64,000 nucleotides of DNA from Rhodococcus sp. SBT000017 (GTDB lineage Bacteria > Actinomycetota > Actinomycetes > Mycobacteriales > Mycobacteriaceae). Numbering within the stretch: position 1 is the stretch's first letter; every line of letters begins with the position of its first letter. Below, one piece after another: positions 23,482-32,194 of the stretch. Under the pieces are notes generated by a model that worked only from the letters and a program-made list of their open reading frames with translations, did not search any database and was not told the origin of the DNA. The position numbers and the translations under genes are program-made. The DNA lies in the NCBI RefSeq assembly GCF_003688915.1, contig NZ_REFU01000001.1, positions 868,001 to 932,000 on the forward strand, given 5' to 3'.

Positions 23482-26400
23482 TGAAGTACTTGGCCTCCGG
23501 GTGATGAAGTACGAACGCATCGGTCGACTGTTCGGGGTGTAGCTGCAGTTCCTCGGAGAGCTTCACGCCGATTCGCTCGGGCTCGAGGAGCGCGGCGAGC
23601 TTGATGCGGTCCTCGAGATCGGGGCATGCTCCGTATCCGAACGAGTAACGCGCACCGCGGTATTCGAGTTTGAAGAAGCCCTCGGCCTCGGTGGGATCCT
23701 CCGAGGCAACGGACTTTCCGTCGGACAGCTTCAATTCCTCGCGCACCCGGCGATGCCAGTACTCAGCCAAGGCTTCGGTGAGCTGGACGCCGATTCCGTG
23801 AACCTCGAGGTAGTCGCGGTACGAGTCGGCGGCGAACAGTTCGTTCGCGAAGTCGGCAATGGGCTGGCCCATCGTCACCAGGTTCATCGGCAGAACATCG
23901 ACCTTGCCCGATTCCCGTGCAGCCGAACGCGATCGAACGAAGTCTGCAACACAGAGGAATCGATCGCGGTGCTGCCGCGGGAACGTGAACCGAAAGCGTT
24001 CGGGCGCATCGGGTTCCGGTTCGGTGAGCACCACTACGTCGTCGCCCTCCGAGACCGCCGGGAAGTATCCGTACACCAGTGCCGCGTGCGCGAGGATGCC
24101 GTCGGTGCTCAACCGATCCAACCAATAACGCAGGCGCGGTTTGCCTTCCGATTCCACCAGATCCTCGTACGTGGCGCCTTCACCCTTCCGGGCACCGCGC
24201 AGACCCCACTGCCCCAGGAACAGAGCCCGCTCGTCGAGTAGCCCCGAGTACTCCGACAGTGACACGCCCTTGACGATGCGCGTGCCCCAGAAGGGTGGCA
24301 CCGGGATGTCGATGTCGGCAGCGACATCGGATCGCTCGGGCACGACCACCGGTGCTTCGGCGGCCTTGCGCTTCTCGGCGATGCGCTTGGAGCGTTCGTG
24401 GCGTTCCTTGCGCTCGGCGGTCTTGGCCTTCGCGGCGAGCGCCTCGGGGCTGTCCGGAGCCGGTCCGCCGCCACGCTTGGTGGTCATGATGGTGTCCATC
24501 AACCGAAGGCCCTCGAATGCGTCACGCGCATAGTGCACGTCGCCCTCGTAGACGTCCTGCAGATCGTTCTCGACATACGACCGCGTCAGCGCCGCTCCGC
24601 CCAGCAGAACCGGGAATTGCTCGGCGACACCCCGCGAGTTGAGTTCGATCAGGTTGTCCTTCATGACCACGGTGGATTTGACCAACAGCCCAGACATGCC
24701 GATCACGTCGGCGCGCTTGTCGATCGCAGCTTCCAGAATGGTCGAAATCGGTTGCTTGATACCGAGATTGACCACCTCGTAGCCGTTGTTGCTCAGGATG
24801 ATGTCGACGAGGTTCTTGCCGATGTCGTGCACATCGCCCTTGACGGTACCGAGGACAATGCGGCCCTTGCCGTCGTCGTCGGTCGCCTCCATGTGCGGCT
24901 CGAGGTACGCCACAGCAGCTTTCATCACCTCGGCGGAGGCGAGCACGAACGGCAGCTGCATCTGGCCGGAGCCGAACAGCTCGCCCACGGTCTTCATACC
25001 CGAGAGCAAGGTCTCGTTGATGATCTCGAGCGGCGGCTTCTCGGTCATCGCGGTGTCGAGATCGGCGTCGAGGCCGTTGCGTTCACCGTCGACGATGCGC
25101 CGTTCGAGTCGCTCGAACAGCGGCAATCGGCCGAGTTCTTCGGCGCGGGATTCGCGAGCGGAGGCCGCGGAGACACCCTCGAAGAGCTGCATGAGCTTCT
25201 GCAGCGGGTCGTAGCCCTCGCTGCGGCGGTCGTACACCAGGTCGAGGGCAGTCTCGCGCTGCTCGTCGGGAATCTTGTTCATCGGCAGGATCTTCGACGC
25301 GTGCACGATGGCGGTGTCGAGACCGGCCTGCGTGCACTCGTGCAGGAACACCGAGTTCAGCACCTGGCGTGCGGCGGGATTGAGGCCGAACGAGATGTTC
25401 GACAGCCCGAGGGTGGTGTGCACCTTCGGGTATTTCTCCTTGAGCTGCCGGATCGCCTCGATCGTCTCGATGCCGTCGCGTCGCACCTCTTCCTGGCCGG
25501 TCGAGATCGGGAAGGTGAGGGTGTCGACGATGATGTCCTCGTGGCGCAGGCCCCAGTTCTCGGTGATGTCGGTGATCAACCGGTCTGCGACACGCACCTT
25601 CCACTCGGCCGTACGGGCCTGTCCCTCTTCGTCGATGGTCAGAGCAACGACAGCGGCGCCGTGCTCCTTGACCAGACGCATGATCTTCTGGAACCGCGAG
25701 TCGGGCCCGTCGCCGTCCTCGTAGTTGACCGAGTTGACCGCGCTGCGGCCACCGAGGTGCTCCAACCCTGCTTCGAGAACGGCAGGTTCGGTGGAGTCGA
25801 GCATGATCGGCAGGGTCGACGCCGTCGCCAGGCGGCTCGCCAATGCCGCCATGTCTGCGGCACCGTCGCGGCCGACGTAGTCGACGTTGAGATCGAGCAT
25901 GTGCGCACCGTCGCGCGTCTGATCCTTGGCGATGTCGAGGCACTTCTCGTAGTCCTCGGCGAGCATCGCGTCGCGAAATGCCTTGGATCCGTTGGAGTTG
26001 GTGCGCTCACCGATCATCAGGATGCTGGCATCCTGCTCGAACGGAACGGCGGTGTAGAGCGAGGAGACGCCCGGCTCGGGAGCCGGCCGACGTTCGAGTT
26101 TCGTTGCCCCGTGGACCATGTCGGCAACCTGGCGGATGTGCTCGGGGGTGGTGCCGCAGCAACCGCCGACCAGAGCCAGCCCGTACTCGTTGACGAAACC
26201 GCTCAGAGCCTCGGCCAGTTCGGGGGCGGTCAGTGGGTACTCGGCACCTTTCGCGCCCAGGGTCGGCAGGCCGGCGTTGGGCATCACCGACACGGGAAGG
26301 CGTGAATGCTTGGACAGATGGCGCAGGTGCTCGCTCATCTCGGCCGGGCCGGTCGCACAGTTGAGCCCGATCATGTCGATACCGAGGGGTTCGAGTGCGG

Positions 26401-27043
26401 TCAGTGCGGCACCGATCTCGCTGCCCACGAGCATCGCACCGGTCGTCTCGACGGTGACGTGGGTGATGATCGGGATTCGCACGCCGAGCCTGTCCATCGC
26501 GTGCTGGCTACCGATGATCGCGGCCTTGACCTGCAACAGATCCTGGCAGGTCTCGACCAGGATGGCGTCGGCACCGCCGTCGATCATGCCGAGGGCGGCT
26601 TCGGTGTATGCGTCGCGCAGCCGGGCAAACGGGGCGTGTCCGAGAGTGGGGAGCTTGGTGCCCGGGCCCATCGAGCCCAGCACGTAGCGGCCCATTCCAT
26701 CGCGGCCGGGGCCCATCTCGTCGGCGGTCTCGCGCGCGAGCCGGGTGCCCTTCTCCGCAAGTTCACGGATGCGGTCCTCGATGTCGTAATCGGCGAGGTT
26801 GGGCAGATTGCAACCGAAGGTGTTGGTCTCGACGGCGTCCGCACCGGCCGCGAAGTACTCGCGGTGGATCTCCCGCAGGACATCCGGCCGGGTGTCGTTG
26901 AGGATTTCGTTGCATCCTTCGAGACCGAGAAAGTCGTCGAGAGTCAGCTCGGCGTCCTGGAGCATCGTGCCCATCGCGCCGTCGCCGATGACAACGCGAC
27001 GTGAAATCGCATCGAGCAGACTGGGCTTGTGTTCAGCGGGCAT
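23474..27043 (-). CDS. metH: cobalamin-dependent methionine synthase
   Basis: 1189 residues with all four MetH modules in order. The homocysteine domain (DGAMGTMLQ near 20; zinc Cys pair in ALVGGCCGTTPEHI near 305), methyltetrahydrofolate domain (ERTNSNGSKAFRDAM near 345), B12 domain (GTVKGDVHDIGKNLVDIILS, His ligand in DxHxxG, near 720) and the activation domain ending LHHPEAKYFNV. It methylates homocysteine to methionine. ATG 27043 is preferred over upstream in-frame codons because TACTCT lies 6 bases upstream. The leader is too short for a cobalamin riboswitch. Confidence 0.97.
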   Translation of the reverse strand: MPAEHKPSLLDAISRRVVIGDGAMGTMLQDAELTLDDFLGLEGCNEILNDTRPDVLREIHREYFAAGADAVETNTFGCNLPNLADYDIEDRIRELAEKGTRLARETADEMGPGRDGMGRYVLGSMGPGTKLPTLGHAPFARLRDAYTEAALGMIDGGADAILVETCQDLLQVKAAIIGSQHAMDRLGVRIPIITHVTVETTGAMLVGSEIGAALTALEPLGIDMIGLNCATGPAEMSEHLRHLSKHSRLPVSVMPNAGLPTLGAKGAEYPLTAPELAEALSGFVNEYGLALVGGCCGTTPEHIRQVADMVHGATKLERRPAPEPGVSSLYTAVPFEQDASILMIGERTNSNGSKAFRDAMLAEDYEKCLDIAKDQTRDGAHMLDLNVDYVGRDGAADMAALASRLATASTLPIMLDSTEPAVLEAGLEHLGGRSAVNSVNYEDGDGPDSRFQKIMRLVKEHGAAVVALTIDEEGQARTAEWKVRVADRLITDITENWGLRHEDIIVDTLTFPISTGQEEVRRDGIETIEAIRQLKEKYPKVHTTLGLSNISFGLNPAARQVLNSVFLHECTQAGLDTAIVHASKILPMNKIPDEQRETALDLVYDRRSEGYDPLQKLMQLFEGVSAASARESRAEELGRLPLFERLERRIVDGERNGLDADLDTAMTEKPPLEIINETLLSGMKTVGELFGSGQMQLPFVLASAEVMKAAVAYLEPHMEATDDDGKGRIVLGTVKGDVHDIGKNLVDIILSNNGYEVVNLGIKQPISTILEAAIDKRADVIGMSGLLVKSTVVMKDNLIELNSRGVAEQFPVLLGGAALTRSYVENDLQDVYEGDVHYARDAFEGLRLMDTIMTTKRGGGPAPDSPEALAAKAKTAERKERHERSKRIAEKRKAAEAPVVVPERSDVAADIDIPVPPFWGTRIVKGVSLSEYSGLLDERALFLGQWGLRGARKGEGATYEDLVESEGKPRLRYWLDRLSTDGILAHAALVYGYFPAVSEGDDVVVLTEPEPDAPERFRFTFPRQHRDRFLCVADFVRSRSAARESGKVDVLPMNLVTMGQPIADFANELFAADSYRDYLEVHGIGVQLTEALAEYWHRRVREELKLSDGKSVASEDPTEAEGFFKLEYRGARYSFGYGACPDLEDRIKLAALLEPERIGVKLSEELQLHPEQSTDAFVLHHPEAKYFNV

Positions 27044-27058
27044 CACTACAGAGTAGTG
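27044..27058. promoter_or_regulatory. 15-bp inverted repeat abutting the metH start
   Basis: CACTAC-AGA-GTAGTG: perfect 6-bp arms with 3-bp spacer (plus strand), directly next to the metH ATG and containing its predicted -10 (TACTCT on the minus strand, 27050-27055; N6 to ATG 27043). It could be an operator or chance symmetry. Confidence 0.45.
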
Positions 27059-27081
27059 GGCACCGAAGTTACGTCGGGTCG

Positions 27082-27087
27082 TAGGCT
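27082..27087 (+). promoter_or_regulatory. leaderless -10 hexamer of the PAC2-family gene
   Basis: TAGGCT, 6 bases before GTG 27094. It makes GTG 27094 more likely than the adjoining GTG 27091. Confidence 0.6.
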
Positions 27088-27093
27088 GTCGTG

Positions 27094-28119
27094 GTGAGTC
27101 CCCGAAACCTCGATGGCCAGTCCCCGATCGACGACGGTACCGAAAATGCGGACATTTCAGGTTCCGGATCGGATGTGCCTCTCGATGCTGCATTGATCGA
27201 GGCAGTCCACGACGCTGTGGCCAACGCCACAGACCTCGACGATCTCGATGATCTCGACGATGACATTCCCGAGCTGCGCTCCCCGATCCTGGTGGCTGCC
27301 TTCGAGGGCTGGAACGACGCAGGCGATGCGGCCAGCGGCGCGATAGAACATCTGGAGCTGATCTGGGACGCCAGCCCGCTGGCCGAATTGGATTCCGAGG
27401 ACTACTACGACTACCAGGTCAACCGCCCTACGGTGCGCCAGGTGGACGGTGTCACCCGCGAGATCGAGTGGCCGTCGACGCGGCTGTCGGTGTGTTCGCC
27501 TCCCGGCAGCTCACGCGATGTGGTGTTGCTGCGCGGCATCGAGCCGAACATGCGCTGGCGCAGTTTCTGCGACGACCTCCTCGAATTCGTCGAACAGCTC
27601 GGCGTCGAGACCGTGGTGATCCTGGGAGCGCTGCTGGCCGACACCCCGCACACCAGGCCCGTTCCGGTGACCGGCACGGCCTACAGCACCGAGTCGGCCG
27701 AACAGTTCAACCTCGAACAGACCCGGTACGAGGGACCGACCGGAATCACCGGTGTACTGCAGGACGAGTGCGTCAAGGCCGGGGTGCCCGCGGTCTCCTT
27801 CTGGGCTGCTGTTCCCCACTACGTCTCTCAACCGCCCAACCCCAAGGCCACCGTGGCGCTGCTGCAGCGAGTCGAGGACGTGCTCGACATCGAGGTACCG
27901 CTCGGCGAACTGCCCACCCAGGCCGAGGAATGGGAAGAGGCGGTGACCGAGATGACGAAGGAAGACGAGGAGATCAGCGAATACGTCCGCAGCCTAGAGG
28001 AGCGCGGCGACGCCGAGGTGGACATGTCCGACGCGATCGCCAAGATCGACGGCGACGCCATCGCGGCCGAGTTCGAGAAGTACCTGAGGCGACGCGGTCC
28101 GGGCAACTTCGGGCTCTGA
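27094..28119 (+). CDS. PAC2-family protein
   Basis: 341 residues. The PAC2 fold starts about residue 65 with SPILVAAFEGWNDAGDAASGAIEHL and includes VVILGALLADTPHTRP and VSFWAAVPHYVSQPPNPKAT. PAC2 is the family named after a eukaryotic proteasome-assembly chaperone, but no assembly function is established for the bacterial members. The first ~60 residues are acidic and disordered (DLDDLDDLDDDIPE). The C-terminus is acidic and helical. It diverges from metH with both promoters in 50 bp. It lies 9.6 kb from mpa, so any proteasome link is speculative. Confidence 0.85.
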   Translation: MSPRNLDGQSPIDDGTENADISGSGSDVPLDAALIEAVHDAVANATDLDDLDDLDDDIPELRSPILVAAFEGWNDAGDAASGAIEHLELIWDASPLAELDSEDYYDYQVNRPTVRQVDGVTREIEWPSTRLSVCSPPGSSRDVVLLRGIEPNMRWRSFCDDLLEFVEQLGVETVVILGALLADTPHTRPVPVTGTAYSTESAEQFNLEQTRYEGPTGITGVLQDECVKAGVPAVSFWAAVPHYVSQPPNPKATVALLQRVEDVLDIEVPLGELPTQAEEWEEAVTEMTKEDEEISEYVRSLEERGDAEVDMSDAIAKIDGDAIAAEFEKYLRRRGPGNFGL

Positions 28120-28172
28120 CCGACCGCACACGAGGGACCGGCAGCCGGTGAGGTCTTTCTGATCCCGACGTA

Positions 28173-28193
28173 ACGTCACCGCAGCGGTGACGT
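28173..28193. promoter_or_regulatory. 21-bp perfect palindrome before the nirBD operon
   Basis: Arms ACGTCACCGC and GCGGTGACGT around one central base (28183), 27 bp before the first operon start and 54 bp after the PAC2 stop. It is most simply read as an operator for nitrite-assimilation control; it could also fold as an 8-bp hairpin with a 5-nt loop and end the PAC2 message. Confidence 0.55.
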
Positions 28194-28219
28194 CACCCCG
28201 ACCCCGCAACCTCGTGTGT

Positions 28220-28567
28220 ATGGCCAGCACACCGCGATTTCTGCAAGGCATCTTCTCCTTCACCGGGCACGGTCTGGACAAGCCCGAGCTGATCGATCCC
28301 AGCCTGAGCTTCGTCGTCCCCGAGGGTGCGACGGCTCAGCCGCTGTATTTTCGCGGCGGAAACTCGAGCGACGAGCTGGTGGTCGTGACCTTGCTGCGCG
28401 ACGGCAGCCCGATGCGCATGTTTCCGATGGGTGCCAAGAGCGGAGTGAACATTCCGCTGCGGGTGGTCGAGGACGTGGATCCGGACACGGTGCTCGAACT
28501 GGTGATTGCCGCCCCTGCCGGAACCAGCGGAGAGGTCGTCGTCGATTTCGGTCTGGTGCTGATCTGA
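28220..28567 (+). CDS. small conserved protein of unknown function leading the nirBD operon
   Basis: 115 residues, starting MASTPRFLQGIFSFTGHGLD. The chain looks all-beta (YFRGGNSSDELVVVTLLRDG, VVDFGLVLI) with no cysteines, signal peptide or membrane helix. I do not recognise the family; the strand pattern suggests a beta-sandwich. Its stop overlaps the nirB ATG (TGATG), so expression is coupled to nirB and a role in nitrite reductase maturation or regulation is an inference from context only. Start could be GTG 28214 instead of ATG 28220. Confidence 0.7.
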   Translation: MASTPRFLQGIFSFTGHGLDKPELIDPSLSFVVPEGATAQPLYFRGGNSSDELVVVTLLRDGSPMRMFPMGAKSGVNIPLRVVEDVDPDTVLELVIAAPAGTSGEVVVDFGLVLI

Positions 28568-31056
28568 TGACTTCGGGCAAGCAGCGACTACTGGTGGTCG
28601 GCAACGGGATGGCCGGTGCCAGGGCCGTCGAGGAGATCATCAAACGCGACGGCAGTTCGCTGTTCGAGATCACCATGATCGGCGACGAGCCGTACGGCAA
28701 CTACAACCGAATCATGCTCTCGCACGTGTTGTCGGGCGAGGCCACCGTCGACGACGAGGATCTGATCCTCAATCCCATGAGCTGGTACAGCGAGAACGGC
28801 GTCACGCTGCACGCCGGGGACCGCGCGGTCTCGCTCGACCGGTTCTCCAAGACCGTCGTCTGCGAAAGCGGTCGGTCCGTCGACTACGACGTGCTGATCA
28901 TCGCCACCGGCAGCAACACGTTCTTCCCCAACATGGACGGTCTGCGCGAGTCCGACGGCAGGCTGGCGCGCGGCGTGTTCGGCTTCCGCACCATCGCCGA
29001 CACCAATGGGATGCTGCAGATGGCGCAGTCCCGTGACGACGTCTCGGCGGTCGTCATCGGTGGCGGACTCCTCGGCCTCGAAGCCGCGTACGGCTTGCGC
29101 ACTCAGGGCCTGGAAGTGAACGTGGTGCACTCCCCCGGCCACCTGATGAATCAGCAGCTCGACGAGCGCGGCGGACGCGTGCTGCGCAACAAGATCGAGT
29201 CACTCGGCGTCGGCGTTCACACCTCCAAGCGGACCACCTCGGTGGTGCGCTCCGAGGACGGCGTCGTCACCGGCGTTGGGTTCAACGACGGCACCTCGCT
29301 CGACGCGGACATGGTCGTGGTCACCGCGGGCATTCGTCCCAGTGTCGATTTCGCTCGCGCGGGCGGGCTGGTGATCGAACGCGGAATTGTCGTCGACGAC
29401 CAATTGCGTTGCGAGGACGAGGGTTCCATATATGCCGTCGGAGAATGCTGCCAGCATCGCGGCGAGGTCTACGGCCTCGTCGCGCCGCTGTGGGAGCAGG
29501 CCGTCGTGCTGGCCGACGTGCTCACCGGTGCCGATCCCACTGCGGCGTACCACGGTTCGCGGCTGACCACCAAGCTCAAGGTCGCCGGTGTGGACGTCGC
29601 CTCGATGGGGATCACCGCCCCCGAACGCGACGACGACGAGTTCGTCCAGTTCTACGAGCCGCGTAGTGGCACGTACAAGTCGGTGATCGTGCGCAATAAC
29701 AAACTCGTCGGTGCCACCCTGCTGGGCGACATCTCCAAGGCCAACTTCCTGACTCAGGCATTCGACGAGAAAGTGCCGTTGCCCGACGAGCGCATCAGCA
29801 TGCTCTTCGACATGGGAACTCCCTCTGCGGCAACAGGAGCCGCCGAGCTGGCCGACGACGTCCAGGTGTGCAACTGCAACGGCGTCACCAAAGGCGCCAT
29901 CGTGGCCTGCGTGCACGCGGGCGCCAAGAACCTGAGCGACGTGACCGCGAAGACTCGGGCGGGCAAAGGGTGCGGATCGTGCAAGGGCCTGGTCAAGGAC
30001 ATCATCGCGTGCGCAGCAGGTGGAGCCGTCGAGGCCGATCCCACGGCCGACTGGTACGTCCCCTGCATCCCCATGACCAAGCCGGAACTGATCGACGCCA
30101 TTCGAGCGCAGGATCTGCGGGCGGTGTCTGCGGTGTTCGCGGCGCTGGCGACCGGCGGAGCGGAGGATGCCGCCGCCAAGATGCCGTTGGCGTCGTTGCT
30201 GCGGACGGTGTGGGGCCCGGACTGGGTGGACGAGCGCGGCGCGCTGTTCATCAACGACCGCGTCCACGCCAACATCCAGCGCGACGGCACGTTCTCGGTG
30301 GTGCCGCAGATGAAGGGTGGCGTCACCACCCCGGATCAGTTGCGCAAGATCGCCGACGTCGCAGACAAGTACCACGTACCCCTGGTCAAGGTCACCGGCG
30401 GACAACGTATCGACCTTCTGGGCATCAAGAAGGAAGACCTGCCGAAGGTGTGGGGCGATCTGGACATGCCCTCCGGCTTCGCCTACGGCAAGAGCATGCG
30501 CACGGTGAAGACCTGCGTCGGCAGCGACTTCTGTCGCTTCGGCCTGGGTGACTCGACGGCTCTGGGTATCGCCCTCGAAGAGCGGTTCCAGGGCCTGGAG
30601 ACTCCGGCGAAGTTGAAGCTCGCGGTCGCGGGCTGCCCGCGCAACTGCTCGGAGGCGCTGTGCAAGGACTTCGGCGTCGTTTCGGTGGGCGAAGACAAAT
30701 GGGAGATCTACGTCGGCGGTGCGGCAGGCGCACACATCCGCAAGGGCGATCTACTGGCCACCGTGACGGGGGCCGAGGAGGTTCTGACCGTGGCAGGCAG
30801 GTTCATTCAGCACTACCGCGAGAACGCTCAGTGGCTCGAGCGAACGTACGCATGGGTTCCGCGTGTCGGCCTGGAGGAACTGCAGAGCGTGCTGATCGAC
30901 GACCGCGATGGCATCGTCGCCGGACTGGACGAGCGAATGCAGGCATCGGTGGACGGGTACGTCGACCCCTGGCAGGATCGCGCGGCACCGAAGTCACCCG
31001 CCCAGTTCACCCCGTCGTTGCCCCTGCTTCCGCTCCCGCAGGTGCCGGTCCGATGA
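28567..31056 (+). CDS. nirB: assimilatory NADH nitrite reductase large subunit
   Basis: 829 residues. FAD domain (LLVVGNGMAGARAVEEII), NADH domain (VVIGGGLLGLEAAYGLR), BFD-like [2Fe-2S] domain (CNCNGVTKGAIVA ... GKGCGSCKGL, about 436-480), ferredoxin-like half-domain, and the sirohaem/[4Fe-4S] domain with TCVGSDFCRFG and AGCPRNCSEALCKD. It reduces nitrite to ammonia. Overlaps both the gene before and nirD after it, forming a three-gene operon. No nitrate reductase gene is in the window. Confidence 0.96.
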   Translation: MTSGKQRLLVVGNGMAGARAVEEIIKRDGSSLFEITMIGDEPYGNYNRIMLSHVLSGEATVDDEDLILNPMSWYSENGVTLHAGDRAVSLDRFSKTVVCESGRSVDYDVLIIATGSNTFFPNMDGLRESDGRLARGVFGFRTIADTNGMLQMAQSRDDVSAVVIGGGLLGLEAAYGLRTQGLEVNVVHSPGHLMNQQLDERGGRVLRNKIESLGVGVHTSKRTTSVVRSEDGVVTGVGFNDGTSLDADMVVVTAGIRPSVDFARAGGLVIERGIVVDDQLRCEDEGSIYAVGECCQHRGEVYGLVAPLWEQAVVLADVLTGADPTAAYHGSRLTTKLKVAGVDVASMGITAPERDDDEFVQFYEPRSGTYKSVIVRNNKLVGATLLGDISKANFLTQAFDEKVPLPDERISMLFDMGTPSAATGAAELADDVQVCNCNGVTKGAIVACVHAGAKNLSDVTAKTRAGKGCGSCKGLVKDIIACAAGGAVEADPTADWYVPCIPMTKPELIDAIRAQDLRAVSAVFAALATGGAEDAAAKMPLASLLRTVWGPDWVDERGALFINDRVHANIQRDGTFSVVPQMKGGVTTPDQLRKIADVADKYHVPLVKVTGGQRIDLLGIKKEDLPKVWGDLDMPSGFAYGKSMRTVKTCVGSDFCRFGLGDSTALGIALEERFQGLETPAKLKLAVAGCPRNCSEALCKDFGVVSVGEDKWEIYVGGAAGAHIRKGDLLATVTGAEEVLTVAGRFIQHYRENAQWLERTYAWVPRVGLEELQSVLIDDRDGIVAGLDERMQASVDGYVDPWQDRAAPKSPAQFTPSLPLLPLPQVPVR

Positions 31057-31352
31057 GCGTGCCGGTCGGGGCCGTGGAGGATCTGACACCCGGCGAGGGA
31101 CGGGCCTACGTGGTGGACGGCAAGCAGGTTGCGGTGTTCCTGCTCAGCGACGGCTCGGTGCGGGCGATGGACGCCGTGTGCCCCCACAAGGGCGGGCCCC
31201 TGGCAGACGGTCAGATCGACGGATCCATCGTCGTGTGCCCGCTGCATCAGTACACCTTCTCGCTCGACGACGGCACCTGCCCCAGCGGCATCGACCCGGT
31301 GCGCACCTACCCCGCCGCAGTGGTGGACGGAAAAGTGACCGTGGAGATCTGA
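31053..31352 (+). CDS. nirD: nitrite reductase small subunit (Rieske-type)
   Basis: 99 residues. Rieske [2Fe-2S] ligands CPHKGG and CPLHQYTF are both present, so this is a cluster-bearing NirD rather than the cluster-less E. coli type. It completes the NADH nitrite reductase. ATG 31053 overlaps the nirB stop (ATGA). Confidence 0.94.
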   Translation: MSVPVGAVEDLTPGEGRAYVVDGKQVAVFLLSDGSVRAMDAVCPHKGGPLADGQIDGSIVVCPLHQYTFSLDDGTCPSGIDPVRTYPAAVVDGKVTVEI

Positions 31353-31390
31353 CACCTTCGCGGTGGCTCAGCTGTGTCGATTGCCGATAT

Positions 31391-31413
31391 TCACCAAGTG
31401 AGTCACAATGTGA
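31391..31413. promoter_or_regulatory. double-palindrome operator of the toxin-antitoxin pair
   Basis: Two 11-bp sites of the form TCAC-N3-GTGA (31391-31401 and 31403-31413), centres 12 bp apart, just before the antitoxin ATG at 31417. A direct repeat ATGTGAAAC (31408-31416 and 31421-31429) straddles that start. This fits autoregulation by an antitoxin or toxin-antitoxin complex. Confidence 0.65.
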
Positions 31414-31416
31414 AAC

Positions 31417-31728
31417 ATGGATGTGAAACGTTTGCCTGTGACGCTCGACAGCGATGACCAAGCCGAGGTGGCCGTGTTCTCCGACCCGAATCGCGCCGAG
31501 TCCGTCATCCTCCGTGCGTGGGCGCAACAGAATCACATTGCGGTCCGCGACAATTCCGAGTCTGGAATCGTCCGTGCATTGCTACGCGCCGGTGCGGAGT
31601 CACTTCGAGAGAAGGCGCTCGAGGCGGGCTACGCAGAGCTCGCCAAAGATCAGGCCGACGGGCTCGACGAGCAACGCGCGCGGCGAAACCGCTACGTCGA
31701 GCAGGTCGACCGGGCCTACGGCGAATGA
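31417..31728 (+). CDS. antitoxin of a MazEF/PemIK-type pair
   Basis: 103 residues, overlapping the toxin gene by 4 bp. Residues about 28-65 (AESVILRAWAQQNHIAVRDNSESGIVRALL) look like a small helical DNA-binding or dimer unit, and the C-terminal third is charged and helical, as in regions that wrap MazF-like toxins. I do not assign the fold with certainty (ribbon-helix-helix is likely). Upstream palindromes suggest it represses its own operon. The family is known to neutralise the partner by direct binding. Confidence 0.75.
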   Translation: MDVKRLPVTLDSDDQAEVAVFSDPNRAESVILRAWAQQNHIAVRDNSESGIVRALLRAGAESLREKALEAGYAELAKDQADGLDEQRARRNRYVEQVDRAYGE

Positions 31729-32045
31729 CGGCCGCAGTTCGCGGGCAAATCTACTGGTGCGACCTGGGGCACGGTGAAAAGCCGTGGGTCGTGGTCTCCA
31801 ACAACGTCCGCAACCGCAACCTGAACACTGTCCTTGCGGCGCGGGTGACCACAACGCCGAAACATGGCATCCCGACAGCCGTCACTCTCGGGAGTTCGGA
31901 CCCACTCGTCGGATCGATTCTCGCCGATGACCTCGTCCAGCTTTTCGACGACGAGATCGCCGCGAGCAGGCCTGCCGGTGCGCTCTCCCCTGCCACTGTG
32001 CTCGAACTGAACAAGGCGCTTGCGGTCGCCCTCGGGCTTCCCTGA
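31725..32045 (+). CDS. MazF/PemK-type toxin (endoribonuclease)
   Basis: 106 residues. MazF-like signature VRGQIYWCDLGHGEKPWVVVSNNVRN at the N-terminus, then LAARVTTTPKHG with the catalytic Thr/Ser strand and VGSILADDLVQLFDDE. MazF toxins cut mRNA at short motifs to stop growth until the antitoxin returns. ATG 31725 overlaps the antitoxin stop (ATGA). The pair sits between nirBD and the Wadjet operon. Confidence 0.85.
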   Translation: MTAAVRGQIYWCDLGHGEKPWVVVSNNVRNRNLNTVLAARVTTTPKHGIPTAVTLGSSDPLVGSILADDLVQLFDDEIAASRPAGALSPATVLELNKALAVALGLP

Positions 32046-32151
32046 ACGACGAGACAGTACGAGCACGGTTGAACGACTGAGGCACCTTTAGAGCGGCTAG
32101 AATTAACTGTGTTGATTGGATAACCCAAGAAACCGGCCTCAAACCTCTCAG

Positions 32152-32180
32152 GGTCGTTCCGCAGGGCTCCACTCCTACCC
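32152..32180. repeat. single diverged copy of the 33-bp repeat, at the Wadjet promoter
   Basis: GGTCGTTCCGCAGGGCTCCA followed by CTCCTACCC. It is the reverse complement of the 21019-21123 unit, with one extra G and one G-to-A change over 28 positions. It ends 3 bp before the jetA -10 hexamer. Confidence 0.8.
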
Positions 32181-32182
32181 CC

Positions 32183-32188
32183 TACCCT
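32183..32188 (+). promoter_or_regulatory. leaderless -10 hexamer of the Wadjet operon
   Basis: TACCCT, 6 bases before GTG 32195 of jetA. The repeat copy at 32152-32180 occupies the -20 to -45 region. Confidence 0.5.
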
Positions 32189-32194
32189 GTTCCA

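Noticed and set aside
24398..26305. Long open frame antisense to metH
   Set aside because: It mirrors the strongly conserved MetH domains in another frame; GC-rich codon bias produces such frames, and it has no recognisable motif.
27044..27093. Cobalamin riboswitch before metH
   Set aside because: Only 50 bp separate metH from the divergent gene and the predicted message is leaderless, so there is no room for the ~200-nt element.
29200..30735. Long open frame antisense to nirB
   Set aside because: Overlaps the iron-sulphur and sirohaem motifs of NirB; no signal of its own.
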